The notes under the pieces were generated by a model. That model made no database searches and was not told where the DNA came from. It saw only the letters and a list, made by a program, of their open reading frames with translations. This document shows positions 17,385 through 26,069 of a stretch of 40,260 nt of DNA, piece by piece. The translations under genes were made by a program, and so were the position numbers. Position 1 is the stretch's first letter; each line of letters begins with the position of its first letter. Origin of the DNA: Actinomadura sp. NBRC 104412 (GTDB lineage Bacteria > Actinomycetota > Actinomycetes > Streptosporangiales > Streptosporangiaceae); NCBI RefSeq assembly GCF_030269515.1, contig NZ_BSTM01000005.1, forward strand, positions 1 to 40,260, read 5' to 3'.

Positions 17385-18958
17385 CGCCGTTCCTTCTCCG
17401 GCTCGGGCACCCGTTCGACGGGTCCCTCCGCGGCGTTCTCGCGGGGTCGGCGGCCGGGCATCGCGCGCAGGACGAGGAGGGCGCCCAGGAGGGCGACGAC
17501 GGCGCCGGTGCCAGCGGCGACCCGCATGGCCTCGACGAACGCGAGGTCGGCGGATCCGAGCAGGCTCCGGCCCGCGGCGCCCATCCGTTCGGCGACCGCG
17601 TGCGCGCCCTCGATCGACTCGCCGGCGGTGGCGCGGGCGCCGGACGGCAGCGCGGCCAGCGGCTGGGCCAGCCGGTCCCGGTAGATGGACGCCAGCAGGG
17701 AGCCGAGCACCGCGACGCCCATGGCGACCGCCACCTGCCGCGCGGTGTTGTTGAGGGCGGAGCCCGCGCCGGCCTTCTCCCTGGGCAGCGCCGACATGAC
17801 CGCCTCGGTGGCGGGGGACACGACGTTGGCCAGTCCTGCGCCCTGGAGGAAGAACATCACGCACAGCACCCACAGCGGGGTGTCCGTCCCGATGCGGAGG
17901 AGCGGGTAGGCGCCCAGCGCCATCGCGACCAGCAGCAGCCCGCCCGCGCAGACGGCGCGGGCGCCGAACCTGCGTACGGTCGTGGCGGTCAGCGGAGAGA
18001 AGATGAGCTGGGCGGCGGCGAACGGCAGCAGCATGGCACCGGCTTGCAGGGGGCTCAGCCCGCGCACCGACTGCATGTAGAACCCGGCGAAGAAGAACAC
18101 GCCGGACGCGGCGAAGAAGCACAGCGCGATCGAGCTGACCCCGGCCGACAGCCGCGGATCGCGGAACAGCCGCACGTCGAACGCGGGATGGTCGGTGCGC
18201 GCCTCGTGCCAGGCGAACGCGGCCAGCACCGCCAGGCCCGTGGCGATCGGGCCGAGCACGCCGACGGCGAGCCAGTCGCCGTGTTCGCCGCCCCGGATGA
18301 TGCCGTACGACAGGGAGATCAGGCCGACGATCGACAGCAGCACGCCCAGCGGGTCGAGCCGTCCGGGCCGCGGGTTACGGGACTCGGGCACCAGGAACAC
18401 CATGAGCATCGCGCCGACGACGATCACCGGGACGTTGATGAGGAACACCGAGCCCCACCAGAAGTGGTCCAGCAGCAGGCCGCCGGTGACCGGGCCGATG
18501 GCGACGGCCAGCCCGACCGCGCCGCTCCAGACGCCGATGGCGCGGCCCCGCTCGCGCGGCTCGAACACGTTGGTGATGATCGACAGCGTCTGCGGCATGA
18601 TCGCCGCGCCGCCCAGCCCCATCAGGGCGCGGGCCCAGATCAGCTGCCCGGGGCTCTGCGCGTACGAGGACAGCAGCGAGGCCAGCGCGAACACCGTCAT
18701 GCCGGCGATCAGCACCCGGCGCCGGCCGAGCCGGTCGCCGACGACGCCGAAGGTGAACAGCAGCCCGGCGAACACCAGCGTGTAGGCGTTGATCGCCCAT
18801 TCGAGCTGGCTCTGCGTCGCGCCCAGGCCCACGTGGGGGTCGGCGATGGTCTTCAGGGCGACGTTCAGGATGGTGTTGTCGAGCACGACGACGAGCAGGC
18901 TGAAGGTCAGCACGCCCAGGATGTACCAGCGTCTTCGATGAATGGCTTCGGATCGCAA
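17381..18958 (-). CDS. MFS efflux transporter, DHA2 (EmrB/QacA) type
   Basis: A 525-residue drug/proton antiporter with about 14 membrane spans. Family motifs are [10 protein letters not shown] (motif D1) in span 1, [10 protein letters not shown] (motif A) in the 2-3 loop and [14 protein letters not shown] (motif C) in span 5. The open frame runs back to 19162, but the conserved part begins at [16 protein letters not shown] at 18958 has GGAG 5 bases upstream and is the best start, with the operator and promoter lying just beyond it. It is co-transcribed with the TetR gene. Exported compounds cannot be named; antibiotic or metabolite resistance is likely. Confidence 0.92.
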   Translation of the reverse strand: MRSEAIHRRRWYILGVLTFSLLVVVLDNTILNVALKTIADPHVGLGATQSQLEWAINAYTLVFAGLLFTFGVVGDRLGRRRVLIAGMTVFALASLLSSYAQSPGQLIWARALMGLGGAAIMPQTLSIITNVFEPRERGRAIGVWSGAVGLAVAIGPVTGGLLLDHFWWGSVFLINVPVIVVGAMLMVFLVPESRNPRPGRLDPLGVLLSIVGLISLSYGIIRGGEHGDWLAVGVLGPIATGLAVLAAFAWHEARTDHPAFDVRLFRDPRLSAGVSSIALCFFAASGVFFFAGFYMQSVRGLSPLQAGAMLLPFAAAQLIFSPLTATTVRRFGARAVCAGGLLLVAMALGAYPLLRIGTDTPLWVLCVMFFLQGAGLANVVSPATEAVMSALPREKAGAGSALNNTARQVAVAMGVAVLGSLLASIYRDRLAQPLAALPSGARATAGESIEGAHAVAERMGAAGRSLLGSADLAFVEAMRVAAGTGAVVALLGALLVLRAMPGRRPRENAAEGPVERVPEPEKERR

Positions 18959-18995
18959 GGGCTCTCCCGGAGGGGACGTGGGGACGGCGGCGGGG

Positions 18996-19022
18996 CGATA
19001 CGCAACAGTATCGTTTCGATAC
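18996..19022. promoter_or_regulatory. TetR operator of the MFS-TetR unit
   Basis: Three half-sites in a row: CGATAC (18996-19001), GTATCG (19008-19013) and CGATAC (19017-19022). The first pair forms an inverted repeat with a 6-base spacer, and the second pair one with a 3-base TTT spacer. The cluster lies 38 bp before the MFS start and about 100 bp before panB, so it mainly suits control of the pump. Confidence 0.7.
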
Positions 19023-19124
19023 TTCGCCCGGAACGTGGGGGGTACCCGAAACGTTCCGTCAGTGGGATCATCGTTCCTGTCCGGGTACGCCACCGTGGCG
19101 CCTCGAGACCGCTGGAGGTACACC

Positions 19125-20000
19125 GTGTCTTCTTCGGCTGCCCACCCGCAGCAGGCCCCCACCCAGCACCCCGCTCAGCCGACCACCCTCTACGGCGGCA
19201 AGGGCGAACGGCGGGTCACCGTACGCGACATCGCCGCCGCCAAGGAGCGGCACGAGAAGTGGCCGATGCTCACCGCGTACGACGCCCTCACCGCCCGCGT
19301 CTTCGACGAGGCCGGCATCCCCGTCCTGCTGGTCGGCGACTCCGCCGCCATGGTGGTGTACGGGTACGACTCGACCATCCCCGTGACCGTCGACGACCTC
19401 ATCCCGCTGACCGCCGCGGTGGTGCGCGGCTCCAAGCGCGCCATGGTGGTCGCCGACCTGCCGTTCGGCTCCTACCAGACCGGCGTCGCCGACGCCCTGG
19501 CGACCGCGACCCGCTTCCTCAAGGAGACCGGCGCGCAGGCGATCAAGCTGGAGGGCGGGCGGCAGGTCCTCCCCCAGGTCGAGGCGATGGTCGCCGCCGG
19601 GATCCCGGTCATGGCGCATCTCGGCCTCACCCCGCAGTCGGTGAACGTCCTCGGCGGCTACCGGGTGCAGGGCCGCGGGCAGGCCGGCGACGAGCTCATG
19701 GCCGACGCCAAGGCGCTGGAGGCCGCCGGAGCCTTCTCGCTCGTTCTGGAATGCGTCCCCGAGGAGCTGGCCGCCAAGGTCACGGCCTCGCTGTCCATCC
19801 CCACCATCGGAATCGGCGCCGGTGACCACACCGACGCCCAGGTCCTGGTCTGGCAGGACATGGCAGGGCTGACCCCGCGCACCGCCAAGTTCGTCAAGAA
19901 GTACGCCGACCTCGCCACGATCCTCGGCGACGCCGCCCGCACCTATGCCGACGAGGTCGTCGGCGGCGTGTTCCCCGCTCCCGAGCACACCTACCACTAG
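19125..20000 (+). CDS. panB: Ketopantoate hydroxymethyltransferase
   Basis: A 291-residue enzyme that starts pantothenate (and so coenzyme A) synthesis by adding a hydroxymethyl group to 2-oxoisovalerate. The PanB signatures are present: [38 protein letters not shown] (Mg-binding Asp), AIKLEGG, and [18 protein letters not shown] near the end. The first 25 or so residues are a weakly conserved tail. GTG at 19125 is set by GGAGG at 19114-19118, 6 bases upstream; the frame is open further back but without support. It diverges from the MFS gene and is closed by a strong hairpin. No other pantothenate genes lie in the window. Confidence 0.96.
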   Translation: MSSSAAHPQQAPTQHPAQPTTLYGGKGERRVTVRDIAAAKERHEKWPMLTAYDALTARVFDEAGIPVLLVGDSAAMVVYGYDSTIPVTVDDLIPLTAAVVRGSKRAMVVADLPFGSYQTGVADALATATRFLKETGAQAIKLEGGRQVLPQVEAMVAAGIPVMAHLGLTPQSVNVLGGYRVQGRGQAGDELMADAKALEAAGAFSLVLECVPEELAAKVTASLSIPTIGIGAGDHTDAQVLVWQDMAGLTPRTAKFVKKYADLATILGDAARTYADEVVGGVFPAPEHTYH

Positions 20001-20018
20001 GCCCGAGCTCGTTCGGGT

Positions 20019-20062
20019 CCCCGTTGGGGGGAGGGCGCCCGTCGCCGTCCCCCCCAACGGGG
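20019..20062. terminator. Bidirectional terminator after panB
   Basis: A 13-bp perfect inverted repeat, CCCCGTTGGGGGG (20019-20031) with CCCCCCAACGGGG (20050-20062), stands between the convergent panB and F420 oxidoreductase genes. It can serve both strands. Confidence 0.85.
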
Positions 20063-20081
20063 CATCGCGTGGTCGGCTGGG

Positions 20082-20774
20082 CTACACGTCGGTGATGCGG
20101 ATGCCGGCGTGGGCCTTGTAGCGCCGGTTCATCGAGATCAGGTTGGCGGTGAACGCCTCGATCTGGTGCGCGTTGCGCAGCCGCCCGCCGTACACGCCGC
20201 GCATGCCGGGGATCCGGGCGGCCAGCGCCTGCACCGTGTCGGTGGCCTCCCGGTCGTCGCCGAGCACGAGGACGTCCAGGTCCATCTCGCCGACCTCGCG
20301 GTCGAGCAGGAGCACGGCCGAGACGTGGTGGAAGGCGGCGACCACCCGGCTCTCGGACAGCACGGCGGCGGCCTGCTCGGCGGCGCTGCCCTCCTCGACC
20401 GGAAGCGGGAACGCGCCGCGCTTGTCGAAGCCCAGCGGGTTCACGCAGTCGACCACGACCTTGCCCGCCAGCTCGGAGCGCAGCGACTCCAGCAGCGCCT
20501 TGTGCCCCTCCCACGGCACCGCCACGATGACCACGTCCGCCTCGCTCGCGGCCCTCGGGTTCTCGGCGCCGCGGACGGGCAGTCCCTCGTCCAGGTCGTC
20601 GGCCGCCTGCTGGGCGCGCTCAGCCTTGCGGGAGCCGATGATCACCTGATGGCCGGCCAGGGCGAACCGCCGGGCCAGGCCCTTGCCCTGGTCGCCGGTG
20701 CCGCCCAGGATCCCGATGGTCAGGCCGGATACGTCGGGAAGGTCGTAGGGGGTGTTGCGCTGCTGCTCCGTCAT
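20082..20774 (-). CDS. npdG: NADPH-dependent F420 reductase
   Basis: A 230-residue enzyme passing hydride between NADPH and cofactor F420, in bacteria usually to supply F420H2. The Rossmann loop GILGGTGDQGKGLA (about 21-34) is followed by GSRKAERA, where the Ser-Arg binds the NADP phosphate. AHQIEAFTANLISMNRRYK and HAGIRITDV at the end are family hallmarks. No Shine-Dalgarno sequence precedes the ATG; a CAAACT hexamer 7 bases upstream suggests a leaderless start. The F420-dependent oxidoreductase at 26070 is a plausible local consumer of the reduced cofactor. Confidence 0.93.
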   Translation of the reverse strand: MTEQQRNTPYDLPDVSGLTIGILGGTGDQGKGLARRFALAGHQVIIGSRKAERAQQAADDLDEGLPVRGAENPRAASEADVVIVAVPWEGHKALLESLRSELAGKVVVDCVNPLGFDKRGAFPLPVEEGSAAEQAAAVLSESRVVAAFHHVSAVLLLDREVGEMDLDVLVLGDDREATDTVQALAARIPGMRGVYGGRLRNAHQIEAFTANLISMNRRYKAHAGIRITDV

Positions 20775-20842
20775 GGAGACGAGTTTGCCAGGCGGTGCGC
20801 AAAACCACGTGGGGCGGCCCCGGGTTCGTGCACCATGGTCGG

Positions 20843-21442
20843 GTGGACGCCGAGCAGGTCACGATGCTGCGGGAGGTGCTGGCCGCCACCGGCTGGCTTG
20901 AGCGCACCGGCGAGTTCGGACGGGCACTGCGCACCAGCGCGCGCACCCCGGGCGGGCTGCTGCTGGTGGGGACCCCGGCGGGCGACCCCTGGCACATGGC
21001 GGCGCATCTCGACGACGAGAGCAGGCTGAGCGGGCTGCCCGGCCTCTCCCCCACCCTGGTGCGCTGGTCGCCGCCGCCCGGCGCGCCGCCGCACCTCTCG
21101 ATCGGGCTGGAACGGCTGGAGGCGGCACGGCGCGGCGAGACGCTGTTCGTGGTCGCCGAGGACGAGGCCCCCGAGCCGCTGCTGGAAAGGGTCGACGACG
21201 CGCGCCGCACCGGCGCGGTGATCCTCGCGATGGACGGCGGCGACCGTGAGCTGCGCGGCCTGGCGCACGAGGCGCTGACCGTGCCCCCGGACGAGCGGCT
21301 GGTCACCTTCGACGGCGCCCAGCATCTGGTGAGCGCCGCCGCCGGCGACCAGACGGGCGGCGGGCCGTCCACCTCCTCCAAGGGCCTGCGGCGCCGCCTG
21401 GCCCGCCTGCTGGACGCCGTCAGCGGCCCGACGACGGACTAG
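20843..21442 (+). CDS. Conserved protein of unknown function, faintly SIS-like
   Basis: A 199-residue soluble protein I do not recognise with certainty. It alternates strands and helices: GGLLLVGTPAGDPWHMAAHL, an ETLFVVAED strand, then GAVILAMDGGDRELRGLAHE followed by a VP...DGAQHLVSAA stretch. That last part resembles the second half of SIS (sugar isomerase) domains, where loss of affinity for sugar phosphates is common; this is only a hint. GTG at 20843 comes 6 bases after CACCAT, a probable -10 of a leaderless gene. The open frame extends back to 20795 without support. It overlaps the convergent 64-residue gene by 4 bases. Codon use is typical of the window, so it is a real gene. Confidence 0.7.
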   Translation: MDAEQVTMLREVLAATGWLERTGEFGRALRTSARTPGGLLLVGTPAGDPWHMAAHLDDESRLSGLPGLSPTLVRWSPPPGAPPHLSIGLERLEAARRGETLFVVAEDEAPEPLLERVDDARRTGAVILAMDGGDRELRGLAHEALTVPPDERLVTFDGAQHLVSAAAGDQTGGGPSTSSKGLRRRLARLLDAVSGPTTD

Positions 21443-21633
21443 TCGTCGTCATCGTCCTGCGCCCGCCACGCCTCGTTGCGCCGGCGCGCCGTTTCCAACG
21501 CGTTGGCCGCCGCCGATTCCGAGTCATAAGGACCCATGCGGTCCTTGTTAGGGCACCCGGCGCCGTGCTCGACCTTCATGTGCTTCAGACAGAACCACCA
21601 ATCACCGTCGTCCTTGCCCGGCATGCCCTTCAT
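21439..21633 (-). CDS. Small Cys/His protein, function unknown
   Basis: A 64-residue protein preceded by a strong site (GAGGAGG, 5 bases before ATG 21633), so it is translated. The sequence WWFCLKHMKVEHGAGCPNKDRMGPY has two Cys and two His that could bind one metal, followed by a helix (SESAAANALETARRRNEAW) and an acidic DDDDD tail. I recall similar short proteins in other actinobacteria without a known role. It lies divergent from map across 78 bases and overlaps its convergent neighbour by 4 bases. Confidence 0.8.
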   Translation of the reverse strand: MKGMPGKDDGDWWFCLKHMKVEHGAGCPNKDRMGPYDSESAAANALETARRRNEAWRAQDDDDD

Positions 21634-21711
21634 GACGCCTCCTCAACGCGGTACATAATCGCCGTCGCCTGGGGATTGGTGCCCGGGACCGGCTGACTAC
21701 ACTCCCTTTGC

Positions 21712-22563
21712 ATGACGACCCAACTACTCCGGCCTGGCCGCGTCTCCCCTATGCGCAAGGTTCCCGCACATATCCCGCGTCCGGAGTACGTAGGGAAGAA
21801 GCGCCCCAAGACCGGTGAGCCCGATGTCAAGACGCCCGAGATCATCGAGAAGATGCGGGTGGCCGGGAGAATCGCCGCACAGGCGCTGGAAGAGGTCGGC
21901 AGGCACGTCCGTCCCGGCGTGACCACCGACGAGCTGGACGTCATCGGGCACGAGTTCCTGCTCGACCACGGCGCCTACCCGTCCACGCTGGGCTACCGGG
22001 GCTTTCCCAAATCGTTGTGCACCTCGATCAACGAGGTGATCTGCCATGGCATCCCGGACGACACGGTGCTGCGGGACGGCGACATCATCAACATCGACAT
22101 CACCGCGTTCATCGACGGCGTGCACGGTGACACCGACGCCACATTCCTGTGCGGGGACGTGGACGAGGAGTCGCGGCTTCTGGTGGAGCGCACCCGCGAG
22201 GCGATGATGCGCGGCATCCGCGCGGTCGCCCCGGGCCGCGCGCTGAACGTGATCGGCCGCGTCATCGAGTCCTATGCCAAGCGGTTCGGTTACGGGGTGG
22301 TGCGCGACTTCACCGGGCACGGGATCGGCACCACGTTCCACTCGGGGCTGGTGGTGCCGCATTACGACGACCCGGCCGCGACGACGGTGATGCAGCCGGG
22401 CATGACGTTCACCATCGAGCCGATGCTCACCCTCGGCGTGCACGACTACGACATCTGGAAGGACGGCTGGACGGTCGTCACCAAGGATCGCAAGCGGACC
22501 GCGCAGTTCGAGCACACCGTGCTGGTGACGGAGGACGGCCACGAGATCCTGACTCTTCCCTGA
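21712..22563 (+). CDS. map: Methionine aminopeptidase type I
   Basis: A 283-residue enzyme that removes the starting methionine from new proteins. The five metal ligands are in place: Asp129 (NIDITAF), Asp140 (GDTDATF), His203 (GHGIG), Glu236 (TIEPML) and Glu267 (QFEHTVL). The roughly 40-residue N-terminal extension with [11 protein letters not shown] is typical of the longer actinobacterial MetAP form thought to contact the ribosome. ATG 21712 has no Shine-Dalgarno sequence but follows TACACT by 8 bases, so it may be leaderless. It is not linked to secY/adk here, so it is probably the second, stand-alone map copy. Confidence 0.95.
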   Translation: MTTQLLRPGRVSPMRKVPAHIPRPEYVGKKRPKTGEPDVKTPEIIEKMRVAGRIAAQALEEVGRHVRPGVTTDELDVIGHEFLLDHGAYPSTLGYRGFPKSLCTSINEVICHGIPDDTVLRDGDIINIDITAFIDGVHGDTDATFLCGDVDEESRLLVERTREAMMRGIRAVAPGRALNVIGRVIESYAKRFGYGVVRDFTGHGIGTTFHSGLVVPHYDDPAATTVMQPGMTFTIEPMLTLGVHDYDIWKDGWTVVTKDRKRTAQFEHTVLVTEDGHEILTLP

Positions 22564-22650
22564 ACCTTCCCTGACCACGTTCACGGGTACAAAAAGGATC
22601 AAGAGCCCAACAAGACCCAGATCGGCTCGGGAGAGCGTGGAGAGCATCCG

Positions 22651-23343
22651 ATGAGAGCTCCAGTGCCGTACGAACCACGGGTTCCGTCGGACAGCATGCC
22701 GCCGGGGCGTGCCGCGGTGAGCGTGACATGGGCGGCGCTGCCTTTCCTGACCCTGGGGTACGCCACCCCGTTCACCTTCGCGGCGGCGGCTCTGTGGCGG
22801 CGCAGCGCGCACCTGGCGGTCGCCTCGGTCGCCTACATCGGGGTGTTCCTGCTGATGCTGACCCTGCTGCCCGGCGTGAGCCGGGAGCCGGGCGGCACCC
22901 AGGGGGCCGTGGGCGTGCTGATGTTCCTGCTGGCCGTGGTGGGGTGCGGGCACGCGTTCCTGATCCGGCGCAAGGTGTTCGACCCCGACGGGCTGTCGGG
23001 CGTCGACAACGAGAAGGCGATCGAGCAGGTGCGGCGGCACCGGGCGCTGCGGCAGAAGGCGCGGGACCTGGCCGCGGAGGACCCGAAGCTGGCCAGGGAG
23101 CTGGGCATCGGCCGTCCCGACCTGCCCCGCCGGTACAACGACGGCGGCCTGGTGGACGTCAACCACGCGCCCGCCGAGGTGCTGACCCTGCTGCCGGGCG
23201 TGACGCCCGAGCTGGCCGTGAAGATCGAGCGGGTGCGGTCGGAGACGGGCGGGTTCATGTCCGCGGAGGAGCTCGCCGCGCTGGCGGGCCTGCCGCCCAC
23301 GCTCACCTCCGAGCTGGCCGACTACGCCGTTTTCATCAAGTGA
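22651..23343 (+). CDS. Membrane protein with C-terminal helix-hairpin-helix domain
   Basis: A 230-residue protein with three membrane spans (about 24-48, 53-75, 84-105), a charged helical linker (118-150) and a ComEA-like helix-hairpin-helix region (about 168-230: VDVNHAPAEVLTLLPGVTPELAVKI and the mirrored second half). HhH domains usually bind DNA without sequence preference, but in proteins of this kind they may serve protein contacts. ATG 22651 has GGAGAG 5 bases upstream. It precedes the phosphoesterase-ligase gene by 58 bases on the same strand, so they may share a transcript. Function unknown. Confidence 0.85.
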   Translation: MRAPVPYEPRVPSDSMPPGRAAVSVTWAALPFLTLGYATPFTFAAAALWRRSAHLAVASVAYIGVFLLMLTLLPGVSREPGGTQGAVGVLMFLLAVVGCGHAFLIRRKVFDPDGLSGVDNEKAIEQVRRHRALRQKARDLAAEDPKLARELGIGRPDLPRRYNDGGLVDVNHAPAEVLTLLPGVTPELAVKIERVRSETGGFMSAEELAALAGLPPTLTSELADYAVFIK

Positions 23344-23401
23344 CCCCCTCGTGCCGTCCCGCGCGGTGAGTCCGCCCGTACGGAAGGGGTAGGGAACGGG
23401 C

Positions 23402-24427
23402 GTGGCCGCCGAGAAGAAGACCAAGAAGGCCCGGAAGGGCGACGACCGGCTCGCCGCCTACCGGGGCAAGCGGGCCGCCGGCAAGACGCCCGAGCCCGTC
23501 CCGTCCGAGGGTCCCCTTCCCGAAGGGGACGACGACACCTTCGTGATCCAGGAGCACCACGCGCGCAGCCTGCACTGGGACCTGCGGCTGGAACGCGACG
23601 GGGTGCTGGTGTCGTGGGCGGTGCCCAAGGGGATCCCGGCCGATCCCAAGACCAACCACCTCGCGGTCCACACCGAGGACCATCCGCTGGAGTACGCCGC
23701 GTTCGAGGGCGAGATCCCTCAGGGCGAGTACGGCGCCGGGCGGACGATGATCTGGGACCGCGGGACGTACGAGACCGAGAAGTGGTCCGAACGCGAGGTG
23801 AAGGTGGTCTTCCACGGCTCGCGGGTCTCGGGACGGTACGTGCTGTTCCGCACCCGCGGCGACAACTGGATGATCCACCGCATGGACCCGCCCGCCGACC
23901 CGGACGCGGAACCGATGCCCGGCGTGGTGCGGCCGATGCTGCCGGAGAAGCGCGACCGGCTCCCCCGCGACCAGAAAAGCCACGCCTTCGAGTTCGCGTG
24001 GGACGGGCGGCGCCTGCTCGCGTACGTGGAGGGCGGCCGGACCCGGTTCACCGACGGGCGCGGCCGTGAGACCGGCGGCCCGGCCGGGCTCGGGTCCAGG
24101 CTCGGGCAGGCGCTGGGAGCGCGGCCCGCCGTCCTGGACGGGGAGCTCGCCACGGTCGAGGGGCGCGAGACATACCTGCTGTTCGACCTGCTCTACCTGG
24201 ACGGGCGGTCGCTGCTCGACGAGCCGTACGAACGGCGCCGCGAACTGCTCGACGGCCTGGAGCTGAACGGCGCGCGCTGGCAGACGGCGCCGTGGTATCC
24301 GGGCGAGGCCGCCGCGGTACGGGAGGCGGCCCGCGACCAGGGGCTGCCCGGCATCCTCGCGAAGCGGCTCGACTCGCCCTACGAGCCCGGCACCCGTTCC
24401 CCGGCCTGGCGCCGCCTCCCGGCCTGA
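23402..24427 (+). CDS. LigD-type 3'-phosphoesterase fused to inactive ligase domain
   Basis: A 341-residue protein. A Lys-rich tail is followed by a LigD 3'-phosphoesterase domain (about 45-165) with the full active-site set: His52, His58, Asp60, Arg62 (EHHARSLHWDLRLE) and His94/Tyr98 (HPLEY). Residues 175-341 follow the ATP-dependent DNA ligase nucleotidyltransferase fold: DGE (246-248), LLFDLLYLDGRSLL and AKRLDSPYEPGTRS. However, the catalytic lysine of motif I (K in KWDG) is Ala199, the motif IV Glu is Pro316, and the motif V Lys is lost (WRRLPA end). There is no OB domain. It should trim 3' ends but not seal nicks. No ku gene or LigD polymerase domain was seen nearby. It starts at GTG 23402. 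Confidence 0.88.
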   Translation: MAAEKKTKKARKGDDRLAAYRGKRAAGKTPEPVPSEGPLPEGDDDTFVIQEHHARSLHWDLRLERDGVLVSWAVPKGIPADPKTNHLAVHTEDHPLEYAAFEGEIPQGEYGAGRTMIWDRGTYETEKWSEREVKVVFHGSRVSGRYVLFRTRGDNWMIHRMDPPADPDAEPMPGVVRPMLPEKRDRLPRDQKSHAFEFAWDGRRLLAYVEGGRTRFTDGRGRETGGPAGLGSRLGQALGARPAVLDGELATVEGRETYLLFDLLYLDGRSLLDEPYERRRELLDGLELNGARWQTAPWYPGEAAAVREAARDQGLPGILAKRLDSPYEPGTRSPAWRRLPA

Positions 24428-24437
24428 CCCGGCGTCC

Positions 24438-25061
24438 TCAGTACGCGACGCTGATGCGGCGGCGGATGGCCTGGCCCTTCTCCAGCTCGTCCACGAGCGC
24501 GATCGCGTAGTCCTCGGCGCTGATGGAGCTGTTGCCCTCGGCGTCGGTCAGCAACTGGTCACCGCCGACCCGGAACGTGCCGGTGCGCTCCCCGGGCGCG
24601 ATGATGGCGGCGGGCGAGACATAGGTCCAGTCGAGGTCGCCGGCCTCCTCGCGGATCAGCGCGAACTGGGCGATCCCGGCCGCCGCCTCGTTCCTGGCGG
24701 CCTCGGGGAACTTCGGGCTGTCGAACAGCCGGACGCCCGGCGCGACCTCCAGGCTGCTCGCACCGCCGACGATCAGCAGCCGCCGCACCCCGGCCGAACG
24801 CATCCCCTCCAGGATGCCGCGGGCGTACTCCAGCATCGGGGGCGTGGCGTCCGAGCCGTCACGTGGTGGGGCGACCGCGTCCACCACAGCGTCATGGCCG
24901 CGGACCGCGGCGGCGACCGACTCGGCGTCGCGCGCGTCCGCCGTCACGGTGCCGTCGCTGCCGCTGCGGGTGATGCCGGTGACCTCGTGGCCCCGCGACC
25001 TCGCCTCGGCGGCGATCCTGCTCCCGATCATTCCCGTGGCCCCGATCAGCGCGATCTTCAT
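24438..25061 (-). CDS. NAD(P)-binding oxidoreductase, atypical SDR
   Basis: A 207-residue protein with an N-terminal Rossmann fold: KIALIGATGMIGSRIAAEA, then the strand ending ITRSGSD. The later parts, RRLLIVGGASSL and WTYVSPAAIIAPG, match the NAD(P)H-binding atypical SDR group (NmrA/YwnB-like, including flavin reductase or quinone reductase-like members). The usual Tyr-x-x-x-Lys catalytic pair is absent, as is common in that group. I start at ATG 25061 (GAAGGGG upstream, spacing 6); the frame begins at 25094. An AT-rich palindrome precedes it, hinting at regulation. It converges with the phosphoesterase-ligase gene with 10 bases between stops. Substrate unknown. Confidence 0.85.
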   Translation of the reverse strand: MKIALIGATGMIGSRIAAEARSRGHEVTGITRSGSDGTVTADARDAESVAAAVRGHDAVVDAVAPPRDGSDATPPMLEYARGILEGMRSAGVRRLLIVGGASSLEVAPGVRLFDSPKFPEAARNEAAAGIAQFALIREEAGDLDWTYVSPAAIIAPGERTGTFRVGGDQLLTDAEGNSSISAEDYAIALVDELEKGQAIRRRISVAY

Positions 25062-25082
25062 GCCGTGCCCCTTCGCGAATAG

Positions 25083-25102
25083 TTCAAGAGTCAATTATTG
25101 AA
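25083..25102. promoter_or_regulatory. AT-rich palindrome upstream of the SDR gene
   Basis: TTCAA (25083-25087) and TTGAA (25098-25102) form an inverted repeat, and inside it TCAATTATTGA (25091-25101) is a perfect palindrome. It is an AT-rich island in GC-rich DNA, 22 bp before the SDR start, and is a likely site for a MarR/HxlR-type regulator that is not in this window. The rest of 25062-25265 shows no further gene. Confidence 0.5.
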
Positions 25103-25265
25103 ATATCACCCAATAGAACCATACGGCAACGAGGCCACTCCAAGAAGGACGAGCGGCCGCAACGGCGCGCCGCCCGGCCCACCGCACACCCACGGGCTAC
25201 AGTCCCGCGAGGAGGACGTACCGGTTGAACCAGCCGGAACAACGGAATAGCAGGGAGAACGACAC

Positions 25266-25982
25266 ATGATGGGGCAGACGCACGCCCTCAGCGGCGCGCT
25301 CGTATGGCTGGGCGCCGTCCCCCTCCTCAGCCAGGAACGGCTCCTCGGCGACCACGCCATCTCCCTGACCCCCGCCCAGCTCATCGCGGGTGCCGTGGTC
25401 TGCGCCGGCGCCGCGCTCCTCCCCGACATCGACCACCACAACGGCCGGATCGCCAACACCTTCGGCCCCATCACCAAACGGCTGTGCAAATGGATCGGGA
25501 AGGCGTCCGGCGGTCACCGGCAGGCCACCCACTCGCTGGTGTTCGCCGTCCTCATGGGCCTGGCGATGGACCTTCTCGCCACCCACTTCCCCTACGGATG
25601 GTGGGCGGCCCTGTTCGTCATCGTCGGCTTCGGACTACGCGGAATCGGCCTCGACTTCGAAGGCAAGGAACCGCAATCCGCCCTCACCGACTGCGCGGTC
25701 GCCGCCGTCGCCGTCTGGCTCATGCACGACCTCGACATGAGCTTCGCCGGTTTCGCCGTCGGCCTCGGCTGCATGGCGCACGTCATCGGCGACTGCCTCA
25801 CCCCACGCGGCTGCCCCGTCCTCTGGCCCATGAAATGGCGCGTCGAGATCCCCGTCGTCCCCCGCACCGACGGCAAGGTGGAACGCTGGGTGATCATGCC
25901 GATCCTCACCCTGGGCGTCGCGGTCCTGACCGTCCGCTCGATGCTGGGGGACATGGCGACGAACTGGCTGACACGCGGTTGA
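25266..25982 (+). CDS. DUF457 (YdjM-like) membrane hydrolase
   Basis: A 238-residue protein with several membrane spans and the motifs of the DUF457/YdjM group of putative metal-dependent hydrolases: THALSGAL at 5-12, LLPDIDHH at 51-58 and GGHRQATHSL at 82-91, plus a later HVIGDCLTPRG. The conserved His and Asp residues probably bind a metal at the membrane face. Activity and substrate are unproven for the family. GGGAG lies 8 bases before ATG 25266; the next ATG follows at once. It diverges from the SDR gene. Confidence 0.87.
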   Translation: MMGQTHALSGALVWLGAVPLLSQERLLGDHAISLTPAQLIAGAVVCAGAALLPDIDHHNGRIANTFGPITKRLCKWIGKASGGHRQATHSLVFAVLMGLAMDLLATHFPYGWWAALFVIVGFGLRGIGLDFEGKEPQSALTDCAVAAVAVWLMHDLDMSFAGFAVGLGCMAHVIGDCLTPRGCPVLWPMKWRVEIPVVPRTDGKVERWVIMPILTLGVAVLTVRSMLGDMATNWLTRG

Positions 25983-26069
25983 GCTCAAGGACCGCAGAGC
26001 GCAGCTCGTGCCCGTCCGCACCGGTCGGCGCTGGCCCCGAGTGATCGGTATCTGGTCTTGATGCCTCTC

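Noticed and set aside
14997..17684. An 895-codon plus-strand frame over the phosphatase and TetR genes
   Set aside because: Shadow of minus-strand genes; no recognisable domain and no start signals.
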